Of a DNA stretch of 64,000 nucleotides, positions 52,790 to 61,761 are shown one piece after another; the first letter of the stretch is position 1, and every line of letters begins with the position of its first letter. The notes under the pieces were generated by a model. That model saw nothing but the letters and a program-made list of their open reading frames with translations. It was not told where the DNA came from and did not search any database. A program made the position numbers and the translations under genes. The DNA is from Amycolatopsis acididurans (GTDB lineage: Bacteria > Actinomycetota > Actinomycetes > Mycobacteriales > Pseudonocardiaceae), in the NCBI RefSeq assembly GCF_012328925.1, contig NZ_JAAXLS010000002.1:558001-622000 (forward strand), written 5' to 3'.

Positions 52790-54613
52790 TTACGCCCCGC
52801 CGCGGTCGGCGATCACGCACTCCCCGATCGCCAGCGCCATCGCCATGATGGTCACCTGAGGGTTGACCGTCGGGCAGCTGGGCAGCACCGACGCGTCCGC
52901 GACGTACACCCCGTCGACCCCGCGCAGGCGGCCCCGGCCGTCCACCGGCCCGGATTCCGGGTCGGCGGCCGCACGGGCCGAGCCGGTCGGATGGAACGCC
53001 GCGAGATGCAGCTGTGCGGCCGGCGTCCGGGCCACGATGTCCCGCAAGGCGGTCACGTCACTCGCGCGCGGCGACCGGGCGATACCGGTGAGCACTTCCC
53101 GCGCCCCGGCGGCGAAGAGCACCTCGCCCATCGCGCACAGCGCCGTGCGAAGCTTGCCGAGATCGTCGCGCGCCAGCTGGTAGCGCAACAGCGGCGCACG
53201 ACGGCCGAGCACCTGCCCCGCCGGTTCGTCGGCGATCATCGCGCCCAGCGTGGCCAGCCGCGGCGAAGCCTCCATCTCCCGCCGCAGGTCGCTGCCCAGG
53301 CCGGGCAGCACGAACGTGCCCATACCGGGAGGAGCCGAGGTCGCCTCGATCAGCACGCCCTTGTCGTGCCATTGCTCGATCCCCACGCTCTGCAGGACGC
53401 CCCGCCACGCCTCGACGTCCTCGTCGAAGCGCCCCGCCAGGCTGACCGCCGGATGCAGCGCGAGGTTGCGGCCCAGCTGCGGATGCCGGCCGAGTCCCGA
53501 ACGGCACAGCAACGGTGGCGTCTCGGTGGCACCCGCGGCCACCACGACGATGTCGCTGAGGATCTCGGCCGAGCTGCCGTCCGGCCGTCGCGCCACGACA
53601 CCGGCGGCGCGCCCGCGCTCGACGAGGATCCGGTGCACCCGCAGTTCCGACACGATCTTGGCGCCCGCCTCGCATGCCTGGGGCAAGGCGTTGAGGTGTA
53701 CCCCGTACTTCGCGTTACGCGGGCAGCCCACCGCGCACTGGCAGCTTCCGGCGCAGCCCGGGGCGTTGCGGCGCAACGGGCTCGCCTGCCAGCCCAGCCG
53801 CGCGGCCCCGGCGAGCGCGAGGCCGCCGTTGCGGCCCAGCGCCGCCATCGGCTGGGTGGCGACGCGCAGGGTCCGCTCGACCTCCGGCACGAGCTCGGCG
53901 ATCCGGTCGGTCAGCGCCACCCCCGCACGGGAACGCCAGTGCGCGAGGACGCGAGCGGGTGGGCGGTAGCAGGTCCCGGAGTTGACGACGGTCGTCCCGC
54001 CGACGGCCCGGCCGACCGGCAGCACGACCGGGGGCACACCCCAGGCGACGGTCGCGCCACCGTCGCGGTACAGCCGGGCGAAGCGCTCCACCGGTTCCCG
54101 GTCACGGAAGTCGGCGACCCCGAACCGGCTGCCCTCCTCGACGATCACCACGGACAGTCCGGCCCGGGCGAGTTCCCGCGCGGCCATCGCACCACCGGCT
54201 CCGGAGCCGATCACCACGGCGTCGGCGGTGGTGCGGGCGGGCCAGTGCGCCGACGGGGTGCAGTCGAGCGCGGCATCCGGCCGCGCCGGTTCCGGCGCCG
54301 GCGGCAGCACCGTGCCCGACCCTGCGAGCAACGCGGGCACCTTGAGCAGGTCGGCGACCGCGGCCAGGCGCGGCTGCCCGGCCAGGACGCGGCAGAGGGC
54401 GTCGCGCTGTTCGGGGCGCAGGCGGTCGAGCCTGCGGCCGGTCGTCAGCAGCGCCGCGGTGTCGAGCAGCCCGGCACCCGCACGCAGGCCGAGCCGGGCC
54501 GGGCGGGGGAACGCCGCGGACAACGTGCCGAGGCGGGCCGCGACCTCGCGGGCCCGCACCGGATCGGTGCCCAGCAGGGTGGCGACCGTGCCGGTGAGCG
54601 CGCGGTCAGTCAC
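52790..54613 (-). CDS. GMC-family FAD oxidoreductase
   Basis: A 607-residue flavoenzyme with an unusual ~125-residue helical N-terminal extension, then the FAD motif VVIGSGAGGAMAARELARAG. GRAVGGTTVVNSGTCYR is the GMC signature; a cysteine cluster GCAGSCQCAVGCPRN follows. The active-site His is in AAFHPTGSAR, and VYVADASVLPS and NPQVTIMAMA end the protein. It resembles long-chain alcohol or sterol oxidases/dehydrogenases. It overlaps the upstream partner gene by 8 bp. Confidence 0.9.
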   Translation of the reverse strand: MTDRALTGTVATLLGTDPVRAREVAARLGTLSAAFPRPARLGLRAGAGLLDTAALLTTGRRLDRLRPEQRDALCRVLAGQPRLAAVADLLKVPALLAGSGTVLPPAPEPARPDAALDCTPSAHWPARTTADAVVIGSGAGGAMAARELARAGLSVVIVEEGSRFGVADFRDREPVERFARLYRDGGATVAWGVPPVVLPVGRAVGGTTVVNSGTCYRPPARVLAHWRSRAGVALTDRIAELVPEVERTLRVATQPMAALGRNGGLALAGAARLGWQASPLRRNAPGCAGSCQCAVGCPRNAKYGVHLNALPQACEAGAKIVSELRVHRILVERGRAAGVVARRPDGSSAEILSDIVVVAAGATETPPLLCRSGLGRHPQLGRNLALHPAVSLAGRFDEDVEAWRGVLQSVGIEQWHDKGVLIEATSAPPGMGTFVLPGLGSDLRREMEASPRLATLGAMIADEPAGQVLGRRAPLLRYQLARDDLGKLRTALCAMGEVLFAAGAREVLTGIARSPRASDVTALRDIVARTPAAQLHLAAFHPTGSARAAADPESGPVDGRGRLRGVDGVYVADASVLPSCPTVNPQVTIMAMALAIGECVIADRGGA

Positions 54614-55898
54614 GGGTGCCTACCTCGGCGTGCGCCGTGCCCCCGAGATGCCACTCCCGGTGCGGGATCCAGGCACCGCCCTCGCGCCGGCGCAGCACGA
54701 TGTGCGCGGTGGCCCGCTCGGTGTTGTGGCACACGGCCGGACTGCCGTCCGGATCCTGATAGTCGACCGCGACCGTGGCCTCCGGCGGCTGGGTGACCTC
54801 GATGTCCACTGTGTACTGACCGAGGCGCCCGCGCACGCGCCAGGTCGGCAGGTCCAGCTCGGCGTGCAGCCGCAGCGCACCGAGCAACGGGTCACCGGCG
54901 GGCAGGTCCCGGCCGCCGAGGCGCAGCCGGACGAACGGCAGCGGCGGCAGGCGGCGCATACCGGGCCGCGTCGAGACCGCGGCGACGACTTCGGCCACGT
55001 CGCCGTCGCCCAGATCGGCGTGCAGCCACGCCCAGCGCTGCGCGTTGCCGTGCCCGTAGATGTGCGCGGTGGCGCCCGGCGCGTTCTCGAGGGCGAACTC
55101 CCGCTTCCCGCACCGGATCCGGCCCTGAAAGCGCACCGCGGGCCGCGGCACGATCTGCGCCGCGGGCAGCAGCCCGGTCAGCCACGCCCAGCGCGGGAAC
55201 GTGAACAGCGTCCGCTCCGCGCCACGCGGCTGGAGATCCCAGGACACGTCGCCGGCCTCGCCCGCGGCGAGCTTGAGCGGCGCCGGATGGCGTTCGGGCC
55301 CGAAGCGGGCCAGCACCGGTGTCTCCCCGGGCGGGAACACCGCGGCCCAGCCGTGCAGGAAGGCGGGTTCACCCGAGGTGGGTGCGACGAGCTCGTGGTG
55401 CACCCAGAATCCGGTGCCGGACTCCGGATCGGTGAGCGTGGTGTACCAGACCTCCAAGCGGCCGCGGCGGCCCTTCCACTTCGGACGCAGGTGCTCGCCC
55501 ACGAGCCGGAAGCTGCGCAGCATGGCCCACAGCTCGCGCCGGATGTCGAAACGCAGCGACAGCTCCGCGACCACCGCCCCGGAGGCATCGGTGACCGTGG
55601 CGGGCAGCGTCGTCATCGTCCACAGTGGACGCAGGAAACGAATGGATTTCCACCCGTCCAGGTGCAGCCGCCTGCCGTCCAGCGCGGTGAAGTCCAGCCG
55701 GTAGCGGATGCGCCTGCGCGTCACCGGGGCGATCTCGACCGTTCCGGTCGCGGCGGGGTCGTCGGCCAGCCCCGGCATCTCCACCCGGCCGCTCGCGTTC
55801 GCGACCACGTCGACGAACGGGTGCAGCACGCCGGGCATCTCCACGTCGAGCGCGAGCCTGCCGTTGCCCGCCATGACCTCGCTGAACGTCGTCCTCAT
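54606..55898 (-). CDS. conserved partner of GMC oxidoreductase
   Basis: A 430-residue soluble beta-rich protein. The N-terminal segment (GVLHPFVDVVANASGRVEMP, then RRRIRYRLDFTALDGRRLHL) resembles accessory domains attached to some actinobacterial GMC/cholesterol-oxidase-like proteins, from memory. No catalytic motif is recognised. Its ATG overlaps the GntR regulator stop, and its end overlaps the GMC gene, so all three are coupled. Possibly a lipid- or sterol-presenting partner. Confidence 0.7.
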   Translation of the reverse strand: MRTTFSEVMAGNGRLALDVEMPGVLHPFVDVVANASGRVEMPGLADDPAATGTVEIAPVTRRRIRYRLDFTALDGRRLHLDGWKSIRFLRPLWTMTTLPATVTDASGAVVAELSLRFDIRRELWAMLRSFRLVGEHLRPKWKGRRGRLEVWYTTLTDPESGTGFWVHHELVAPTSGEPAFLHGWAAVFPPGETPVLARFGPERHPAPLKLAAGEAGDVSWDLQPRGAERTLFTFPRWAWLTGLLPAAQIVPRPAVRFQGRIRCGKREFALENAPGATAHIYGHGNAQRWAWLHADLGDGDVAEVVAAVSTRPGMRRLPPLPFVRLRLGGRDLPAGDPLLGALRLHAELDLPTWRVRGRLGQYTVDIEVTQPPEATVAVDYQDPDGSPAVCHNTERATAHIVLRRREGGAWIPHREWHLGGTAHAEVGTRD

Positions 55899-56623
55899 CG
55901 CGCACCGCCCTGGCCGGACAACATGCTTTCGATCATCAGGCGGCCGGTCCGCTCGAGATAGTCGGTGGCCAGCTCGTGCACGACCGGACGCGGCGCCCCT
56001 TCGCGAACCGCGGCGTCCAGCGGATCGAGCCGGTCGGCGGCGGCGCCGGGGTCGAGGAACGGGCCGAGCAGCAGCTGCCGCTGGCGCAGATAGGTGTCGA
56101 GCACGACGTTCGTCAGCAGCGGGTACACCCGGTTGCCGGTGGCCCGCGCGAGTGCCCGGTGCCACTCGCATTCGGCCAGCTGCGCGGCGTCCGGGGTCGT
56201 GGCCGCCCGCACCCGGCCGGCCAGCTCGCCCAGCCCGGCACGCTGCTCGTCGGTCGCGCGCGCCGCGGCCCGCACCGCGATGAGCGCCCCGACCTCGGCC
56301 CGCACCTCGAAGATCGACTGGGCCCAGCCTGGCGCGTTCGCGGCCACGAGCATCGGGAGCAGGTCGAGGCCGCCGCGCTGCTCGTAATCGAGCACGCGGG
56401 TGCCGACACCGTGGCGGATCTCCAGCAGCCCGGACTCCACCAGCCGCATGAGGGCATGTTTGAGCGAGGTGCGGGTGACCTCGTACCGCTCGGCCAGTTC
56501 CCGTGCCGGCGGCAGGTACTCCCCCGGCGCGTACCGCCCGGAAAGGATCTCACCCCGCAGGTTGTCGGCGACCGCGTCCACCACGTTGGTGCGGCTGACT
56601 CGGTGACTCAGTGGCTCACTCAC
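55895..56623 (-). CDS. GntR/FadR-family regulator
   Basis: A 242-residue regulator: N-terminal GntR winged helix (GEYLPPARELAERYEVTRTS and HALMRLVESGLLEIRHGVG), C-terminal all-helical FadR/FCD ligand domain (~95-235) with metal-type histidines (ECEWHRAL, RPVVHEL). First gene of the operon with the GMC pair, therefore autoregulated in all likelihood. The GTG start (56621-56623) lies within a set of 8-bp repeats that look like its operator. Confidence 0.9.
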   Translation of the reverse strand: MSEPLSHRVSRTNVVDAVADNLRGEILSGRYAPGEYLPPARELAERYEVTRTSLKHALMRLVESGLLEIRHGVGTRVLDYEQRGGLDLLPMLVAANAPGWAQSIFEVRAEVGALIAVRAAARATDEQRAGLGELAGRVRAATTPDAAQLAECEWHRALARATGNRVYPLLTNVVLDTYLRQRQLLLGPFLDPGAAADRLDPLDAAVREGAPRPVVHELATDYLERTGRLMIESMLSGQGGAR

Positions 56624-56629
56624 TCAGTG
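56598..56629. promoter_or_regulatory. 8-bp direct repeats at the GntR start, candidate operator
   Basis: ACTCGGTG (56598-56605), ACTCAGTG (56606-56613) and ACTCAGTG (56622-56629) are spaced in multiples of 8 bp, with GCTCACTC filling the remaining slot (56614-56621). They span the GTG start codon, so repressor binding would block the promoter or start region. Typical sites of GntR proteins are short and repeated like this. Confidence 0.45.
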
Positions 56630-56705
56630 AATGTAGCACTCTGCCGCGCCGCCCGGGTTCGCGTGCTTCCGGTTGCGGGCTCGCACCGCGGGGTATGTCT
56701 CGGTC

Positions 56706-56888
56706 ATGAGCTCACCGGACATCGATCCCGTCACGGCGCAGAGCGAGCAGGAAGACGCCGACTTCGCCGGCGAACACACCGAGCCGACCTACCGCGACCA
56801 GCCGCCGACCGGCGAGGACGTCGGGTCCGACGAGGCCACGTCCGAAAGCGGCCCCGGCGGGATGGACCCCGACCACCCGTCCCGCTGA
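56706..56888 (+). CDS. small acidic protein
   Basis: A 60-residue, highly acidic and probably disordered protein (MSSPDIDPVTAQSEQEDADF, then EDVGSDEATSESGPGGMDP). No hydrophobic segment and no recognised family. It is divergent from the GntR gene. Start ATG at 56706; weak ribosome site. May be real or chance. Confidence 0.5.
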   Translation: MSSPDIDPVTAQSEQEDADFAGEHTEPTYRDQPPTGEDVGSDEATSESGPGGMDPDHPSR

Positions 56889-56900
56889 CAGCGGCCGCCG

Positions 56901-57932
56901 TCAGCGCCGGGGACGGCGCGCGACGGCGAGGAACGTGAGCCAGCCCGCGGCCGCGGGCAACAGCCAGCTGGCGCACCGGTAGAGCAGCACGGCGGTGGCG
57001 GCGGTGGACCCGGCCATGCCGGCACTGGTCAATGCGGCCAGCAGCCCGGTCTCCGCGGGGCCCGCACCGTTGGGAGTGAGCTGGAGCCCGATGCTGCCCT
57101 GGACCGCCAGGTAGCCGAGGATCAGCGCGGGCCAGGGCACCGAACCGGCCACCGCCAGCGCGCAGCAGGCCAGCGCCCACACATCCAGCAGCCAGCTGAC
57201 CGAGGCGAGCGTGCTCGCTCCGGCCCACTCCCGCGGCCGCGGCCGCAGGCCCGCGATGCGGGCGGAGATCTGGCTGGGCGCCGCGGAGCCCGCGGACACC
57301 CAGCTCAGCCTGCGGACGATCGGCAGGTGCCGCGCGATCGCGACGGTTTCGCGCGCGATCCAGGCCAGCAAGGTGGCCCGCTGCATGAGCCACGCGGCGG
57401 CACCGAACAGCACGGCGAGCCCCCCGGCCAGGCCGGCGGCAGGCCACCAGCCGAGCAATCCGTCGAAAGCCAGTGCGAACGGCGCGACCACGATGAGGAT
57501 CGACGCCGACAGCAAGGCCGCGACCGTGGTCGCCCAGAGCGAGAGTCCGGTGTCGACGCCCCGGTGCCGCAGCGCCGTGACCGTGTACGCCACCCCCGCC
57601 GCGGCACCGGCGGAGGGCACGGTCTGTGCGATCGCGTTGCCGATGAAGTTGACCGCCTGCGCCGTGCTCGTCCGTAGTGGATGGCCACCCGAGATCACCA
57701 GCCGGCGCTGGAGCTCCCCGTAGACGGCCAGGGAGGCGGTACCGCTGGCGATGCCGACCGCGAGCCAGCCCCAGCGCAACGCACCCAGCCTCGCGCCGAA
57801 CTCGCCCATCGGGCCCAGGGTGGGCGCCACCTGCCAGACCGCGACGCCGATCCCGGCGGCCGTCAGCAACCAGTCCACGACGACCCGCCATCGCGATCGC
57901 CGTACCGACCTCAGCGCCGCCCGCAGTGCCAC
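56901..57932 (-). CDS. UPF0104/LPG-synthase-type membrane protein
   Basis: A 343-residue polytopic protein with ~8 helices. QAVNFIGNAIAQTVPSAGAAAGVAY and LTPNGAGPAETGLLAAL are the paired loops of the lysylphosphatidylglycerol-synthase transmembrane (AglD/UPF0104) family, thought to flip or transfer lipids. There is no soluble aminoacyl-transferase domain. Monocistronic; function unassigned. Confidence 0.87.
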   Translation of the reverse strand: MALRAALRSVRRSRWRVVVDWLLTAAGIGVAVWQVAPTLGPMGEFGARLGALRWGWLAVGIASGTASLAVYGELQRRLVISGGHPLRTSTAQAVNFIGNAIAQTVPSAGAAAGVAYTVTALRHRGVDTGLSLWATTVAALLSASILIVVAPFALAFDGLLGWWPAAGLAGGLAVLFGAAAWLMQRATLLAWIARETVAIARHLPIVRRLSWVSAGSAAPSQISARIAGLRPRPREWAGASTLASVSWLLDVWALACCALAVAGSVPWPALILGYLAVQGSIGLQLTPNGAGPAETGLLAALTSAGMAGSTAATAVLLYRCASWLLPAAAGWLTFLAVARRPRR

Positions 57933-57975
57933 TGCCCCAGGGTCTCCGGATTCGTGGCGCCGCTGGAAGGGCCAG

Positions 57976-57997
57976 CGGCCTCCCGGCCCGGAGGCCG
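57976..57997 (-). terminator. hairpin after the lactate permease gene
   Basis: CGGCCTCC (57976-57983) and GGAGGCCG (57990-57997) form an 8-bp stem with a 6-nt loop, 20-40 nt beyond the permease stop (58017). No T-tract. Confidence 0.45.
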
Positions 57998-58016
57998 AAA
58001 GACCCCAGCGGCCCCG

Positions 58017-59636
58017 CTAGATCCGCATCGCGCTCGGGAGCAGGAAGTAGAACAACGCGCCGACGCCGATCAGATACACCAGGATCACCAGCGTCCAGCC
58101 CATGTTGTAGCGGATGACCTTGCCCTCCTGGCGCACCAGCCCGGTCGTGGCCACCCCGACGCTGGCCGTCTGGGGCGCGACGGGCTTGCCGACCTCGGAA
58201 CCGACCGAGTTGAGTGCGGGGAACAGCAGCACCGGGACGCCGAGCAGCCTGCCCACCGTGGCCTGGAACTGGCCGAACACCGCGTTGGCGGAGGTGTTGC
58301 TGCCGGACAGCGCGACCGCGATCCAGCCGAGGATCGGCGCGAGCACGACGTACGCGGTGCCGACCTTGGCGAAACCGTTGGCCATCGAGTTGGCCATGCC
58401 GGAGAAGTTGAACGTCTGCGCCAGCCCGAAGATCAGCGGCCCGACCAGCAGGGCGCCCCACGTCTGCCGGAACGTGCGGCCGAAAACCTCGCGCAACTGC
58501 GCGAGGCCGGGCCGCAGGTACAGGCAGATCAGCAGCCAGCTCACCAGGATCGCGGTGCCGGCGATGAACGGCGCGAAGGTGAACGAGATGCTCACCGGTT
58601 TCCCGGTCAGCGAGGACAGCGCGGACACCTTCGGCGCGAACAGCTTGTAGTCCGGAAGTGGCGACCAAGGGCCGGTCCAGGCGACGACAACCGCCACCAG
58701 GATCCCGAACGGCAGCAGCCCCCGGCCCGCGCCCGCCCACGTCGAGGTCGCCGTGCCGGGCCCGCTCAGGTGCACTTCGGCTTCGCTCGCACTGAGCGTG
58801 CGGCCACCGAAGCCCAGCTGTTCGGCCGGCCGCCAGAACCGCAGCAGCACGAGCAGCGCGCCGAAACACACCAGAGAGCCGATGATGTCGGGCAGATACG
58901 GGCCCAGCCACTGCGAGGTCGGGTACTGGCCGGCGATGTAGGCGAACGAGCCCACCAGCGCCAGCGGCCACCCGTTGCGGAACCCTCGCCGGCCGCTGAC
59001 CAGATAGATCAGCAGCCACGGCGGCACCAGCGCGAGCACCGCGACGATCTTGCCGATCGCCGCGGACAGCGCGAGCAGCGGCAGGCCGGTCACCGCGGCC
59101 AGCCCGATCACGGGCGCGCCGAGGGCACCGTAGGAGACCGGAGCGTTGTTGGCCAGCGCGGCGACCCGGATGGCCGCGATGTCCACGATCCCGAACCCGA
59201 TCAGCAGCGGCGCCACCACCGCCCACGGGTAGCCGAAGCCGACCAGGCCCTCCATCAGCGCGCCGAACGCCCAGGCGATGAGGATCGTCTGGACGCGGAT
59301 GTCGGCCGTCGCCTGCCTGACCAGCCAGCGCTTGAATCCGTCGAACGCGCCGGTCACGACCATCGTGTGATAGACGATCACGCCCCAGAACACGATCCAG
59401 TCGATGGACCAGAACCCGGTCGCGGCACCCAGGCCGTACGCGGTGAACGAGTCACCGACCGGGGCGCGCCAGATGAAAATGGACTCCAGCAGCGTGACGA
59501 TGGCGCCGATGATCACCGCCTGCCACGCCGAGAGGCGCAACACCGCCAGCAGTACCAGAAGCACAGCGACCGGCAGCAACGCCAGCAACGTACTTCCCAA
59601 CACACTGTGCACAGGGTCAAGAATCTGGCCGAACAT
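58017..59636 (-). CDS. lctP: L-lactate permease (LctP family)
   Basis: A 539-residue membrane protein with ~13 helices. GALMEGLVGFGYPWAVVAPLL, PALNSVGSEVGKP and the IALSGSNTSANAVFGQFQ-type loop (read VALSGSNTSANAVFGQFQ) are LctP signatures, and the length fits. It imports lactate or glycolate with protons. Monocistronic, divergent from the secreted hydrolase. No lactate dehydrogenase gene is adjacent. Confidence 0.92.
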   Translation of the reverse strand: MFGQILDPVHSVLGSTLLALLPVAVLLVLLAVLRLSAWQAVIIGAIVTLLESIFIWRAPVGDSFTAYGLGAATGFWSIDWIVFWGVIVYHTMVVTGAFDGFKRWLVRQATADIRVQTILIAWAFGALMEGLVGFGYPWAVVAPLLIGFGIVDIAAIRVAALANNAPVSYGALGAPVIGLAAVTGLPLLALSAAIGKIVAVLALVPPWLLIYLVSGRRGFRNGWPLALVGSFAYIAGQYPTSQWLGPYLPDIIGSLVCFGALLVLLRFWRPAEQLGFGGRTLSASEAEVHLSGPGTATSTWAGAGRGLLPFGILVAVVVAWTGPWSPLPDYKLFAPKVSALSSLTGKPVSISFTFAPFIAGTAILVSWLLICLYLRPGLAQLREVFGRTFRQTWGALLVGPLIFGLAQTFNFSGMANSMANGFAKVGTAYVVLAPILGWIAVALSGSNTSANAVFGQFQATVGRLLGVPVLLFPALNSVGSEVGKPVAPQTASVGVATTGLVRQEGKVIRYNMGWTLVILVYLIGVGALFYFLLPSAMRI

Positions 59637-59872
59637 CCCGCGTCACCTCATTGGAACGAAGGGGCTCGTACGAATACCCGAAGGTTTCCCGCCGCACACC
59701 CGTAATACCACCCGTAAGAGCGAGTTGTCTTCAGTGGAAAATCAGCCACGGCCGAAGACCTGTGGTTGGTGGAGAACTCATTTCCCCGGCGGCGTGTGTC
59801 CGCGTATCCCGATCGGACCCGGCACGTTATGGGTGGTGCTCGATCACGCGACGACGCGGAAGACGAGGTGCG
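59637..59872. other. 236-bp divergent spacer
   Basis: Holds promoters for the lactate permease and the secreted CocE-type hydrolase. I see no strong inverted repeat; direct CACCCGTAA-like words (CCGTAATACC, CCCGTAAGAG) recur near 59700-59720. Confidence 0.35.
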
Positions 59873-61672
59873 ATGCGCTCCCTCAAGCTGCTCACGGTGA
59901 TTCTCCTGCTCCTGGGGGCCGCGCCCGCCACGGCCACCGCGGCCGCCGGTCAGGCCTACTCGGTCACGACCCTGCATTTCAGCGTCCTCGTCGGGCCGGG
60001 CGGCGTGGAAAGCTGCGACATCGTCGGCGATCTGTACCTGCCGGCCGACGCCGGGCCGGGGCACCGGGTCCCCGCGATCCTGACCACCAACGGCTTCGGC
60101 GGCTCCAAGGACGATCAGGCCGGGCTCGGACGGTATTTCGCCGGCCGCGACTACGCGGTGCTCTCCTACTCCGGCCTGGGTTTCGGCGGCTCCGGTTGCA
60201 AGATCACTTTGGACGATCCGGACTGGGACGGGCAGGCGGCCCGCCAGCTCGTCAGCTTCCTCGGCGGCGCACCCGGGATCGCCTACTCCGACGCCGCGCA
60301 CACCCAGCCGGTACCCGCGCTCGATGCCGTCGAGCGGGACGCGCGCGACCACAACGGAAATGCCGAAGCCTACGATCCCCGGGTCGGCATGATCGGCGGC
60401 TCCTACGGCGGCGAGGTCCAGTTCGCCGCCGCGTCCCTCGACCCCAGGATCGACACCCTCATCCCGCTCATCACCTGGAACGACCTGTCGTACTCGCTGA
60501 CCCCGAACAACACCGATCTGCGGGCAGGCGTCACCTCGGACACCCCCGGGGTCACGAAGCTGACCTGGCCGTTGCTGTTCTTCACCGACGGCGCCCTGCT
60601 CGACAGCGCCACCGGCTTCCAGTACGACCCGTCTCGCGTCATCGGCTGCCCCAACTTCGCCACCGACGTCTGCCCGGATCTCGCTTCGGCCGGCACGCTC
60701 GGCTATCCCACGACGGACACGCTCGCGCTGCTGCGGCACGCTTCGGTGAGCACCTATACCGATCGCGTTCGCGTGCCCGTCCTGCTGATGCAGGGTGAGA
60801 ACGACACGCTGTTCAACCTCAACGAGGCCATCGCCACCTACCAGGCGCTCGGCGCGCAGGGCACCCCGGTGAAGATGATCTGGCAGTCGTGGGGACATTC
60901 CGGGCTCACGCCCGCCCCTGGCGAGCTCGACCTGTCCAATCCGGATCCGCAGGCACAGTACGAGACGGCCCGGGTCACGGCCTGGTTCGACCACTACCTG
61001 GCCGGCGGGCCCGCCGACACCTCCCCCGGCTTCGCCTACTTCCGCGACTGGGTGCCCTACACCGGCAACGCGGCACCGGCCTACGGCACCGCGCCCGCCT
61101 ACCCGGCCGGCAAGGGCGTCCCGTTCTACCTGTCGGGAAGCGCGCTGGTGCCGGGCACCGGGCAGATCGTGCCGGGCTCGCAGAGCTTCGTCACGCCACC
61201 GGCCGGGTTCCCCACGAGTTCCTCGGGGATCGACGCGTTCTCCGCGAACATGCCGCCCGACGCGAACCTCCCCGGCACCTACGCGGCCTGGACCAGCGCA
61301 CCGCTGACCGCGCCGGTCGACGTCGCCGGGCAGCCGACGCTGGACGTCCGGGCGGACGCGCCGTCGGCGGCCCTGAGCAGCCAGACCGGGCCCGGCGGGC
61401 AGCTGGTGTTGTTCGCCAAGCTCTACGACGTGGCGCCGGACGGCACCGAGAGCCTCGTGCACAACCTGATCGCGCCGGCCCGGATCGCCGACCCCACCGG
61501 TCTCGTGCACGTCGCGCTCCCGGCGATCGCACACCAGTTCGCGGCGGGGCACGCCGTCCGCGTGATGCTGGCCAGCGGGGACCTCAACTACCGCGCCGGG
61601 CTGGCCGCCACCCCGGTCACCGTCACCACCGGCAGCAGCGACCAGGTGCTCACCTTGCCCACTGTGGAGTGA
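59873..61672 (+). CDS. secreted CocE/NonD-family alpha/beta hydrolase
   Basis: A 599-residue protein with a Sec signal peptide (MRSLKLLTVILLLLGAAPAT, cleavage near residue 25). The alpha/beta-hydrolase nucleophile is Ser177 in MIGGSYGGEVQ, and LLMQGENDTLFN and WGHSGLTP carry the acid and His. The last ~220 residues form the jelly-roll X-Pro dipeptidyl-peptidase C-terminal domain. Such enzymes hydrolyse esters or peptides outside the cell. The ATG at 59873 lies behind GAGG; the upstream part of the frame is not coding. Confidence 0.9.
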   Translation: MRSLKLLTVILLLLGAAPATATAAAGQAYSVTTLHFSVLVGPGGVESCDIVGDLYLPADAGPGHRVPAILTTNGFGGSKDDQAGLGRYFAGRDYAVLSYSGLGFGGSGCKITLDDPDWDGQAARQLVSFLGGAPGIAYSDAAHTQPVPALDAVERDARDHNGNAEAYDPRVGMIGGSYGGEVQFAAASLDPRIDTLIPLITWNDLSYSLTPNNTDLRAGVTSDTPGVTKLTWPLLFFTDGALLDSATGFQYDPSRVIGCPNFATDVCPDLASAGTLGYPTTDTLALLRHASVSTYTDRVRVPVLLMQGENDTLFNLNEAIATYQALGAQGTPVKMIWQSWGHSGLTPAPGELDLSNPDPQAQYETARVTAWFDHYLAGGPADTSPGFAYFRDWVPYTGNAAPAYGTAPAYPAGKGVPFYLSGSALVPGTGQIVPGSQSFVTPPAGFPTSSSGIDAFSANMPPDANLPGTYAAWTSAPLTAPVDVAGQPTLDVRADAPSAALSSQTGPGGQLVLFAKLYDVAPDGTESLVHNLIAPARIADPTGLVHVALPAIAHQFAAGHAVRVMLASGDLNYRAGLAATPVTVTTGSSDQVLTLPTVE

Positions 61673-61761
61673 TGCGTTACCAACCCGCCAACCACTCGTT
61701 CAGGTGGTAGATCGGTTACCTCGCGTTGCCGCATGGCCCGCGTGTGCACAAAGGAGTGACG

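Noticed and set aside
57681-59705. 674-codon plus-strand open frame opposite the lactate permease
   Set aside because: Composition (Arg, Gln, Asp, His) is typical of a shadow frame; the opposite strand has a clear LctP protein.
59648-61552. 634-codon minus-strand open frame opposite the secreted hydrolase
   Set aside because: The plus strand encodes a signal peptide and complete alpha/beta-hydrolase motifs; the antisense frame has none.
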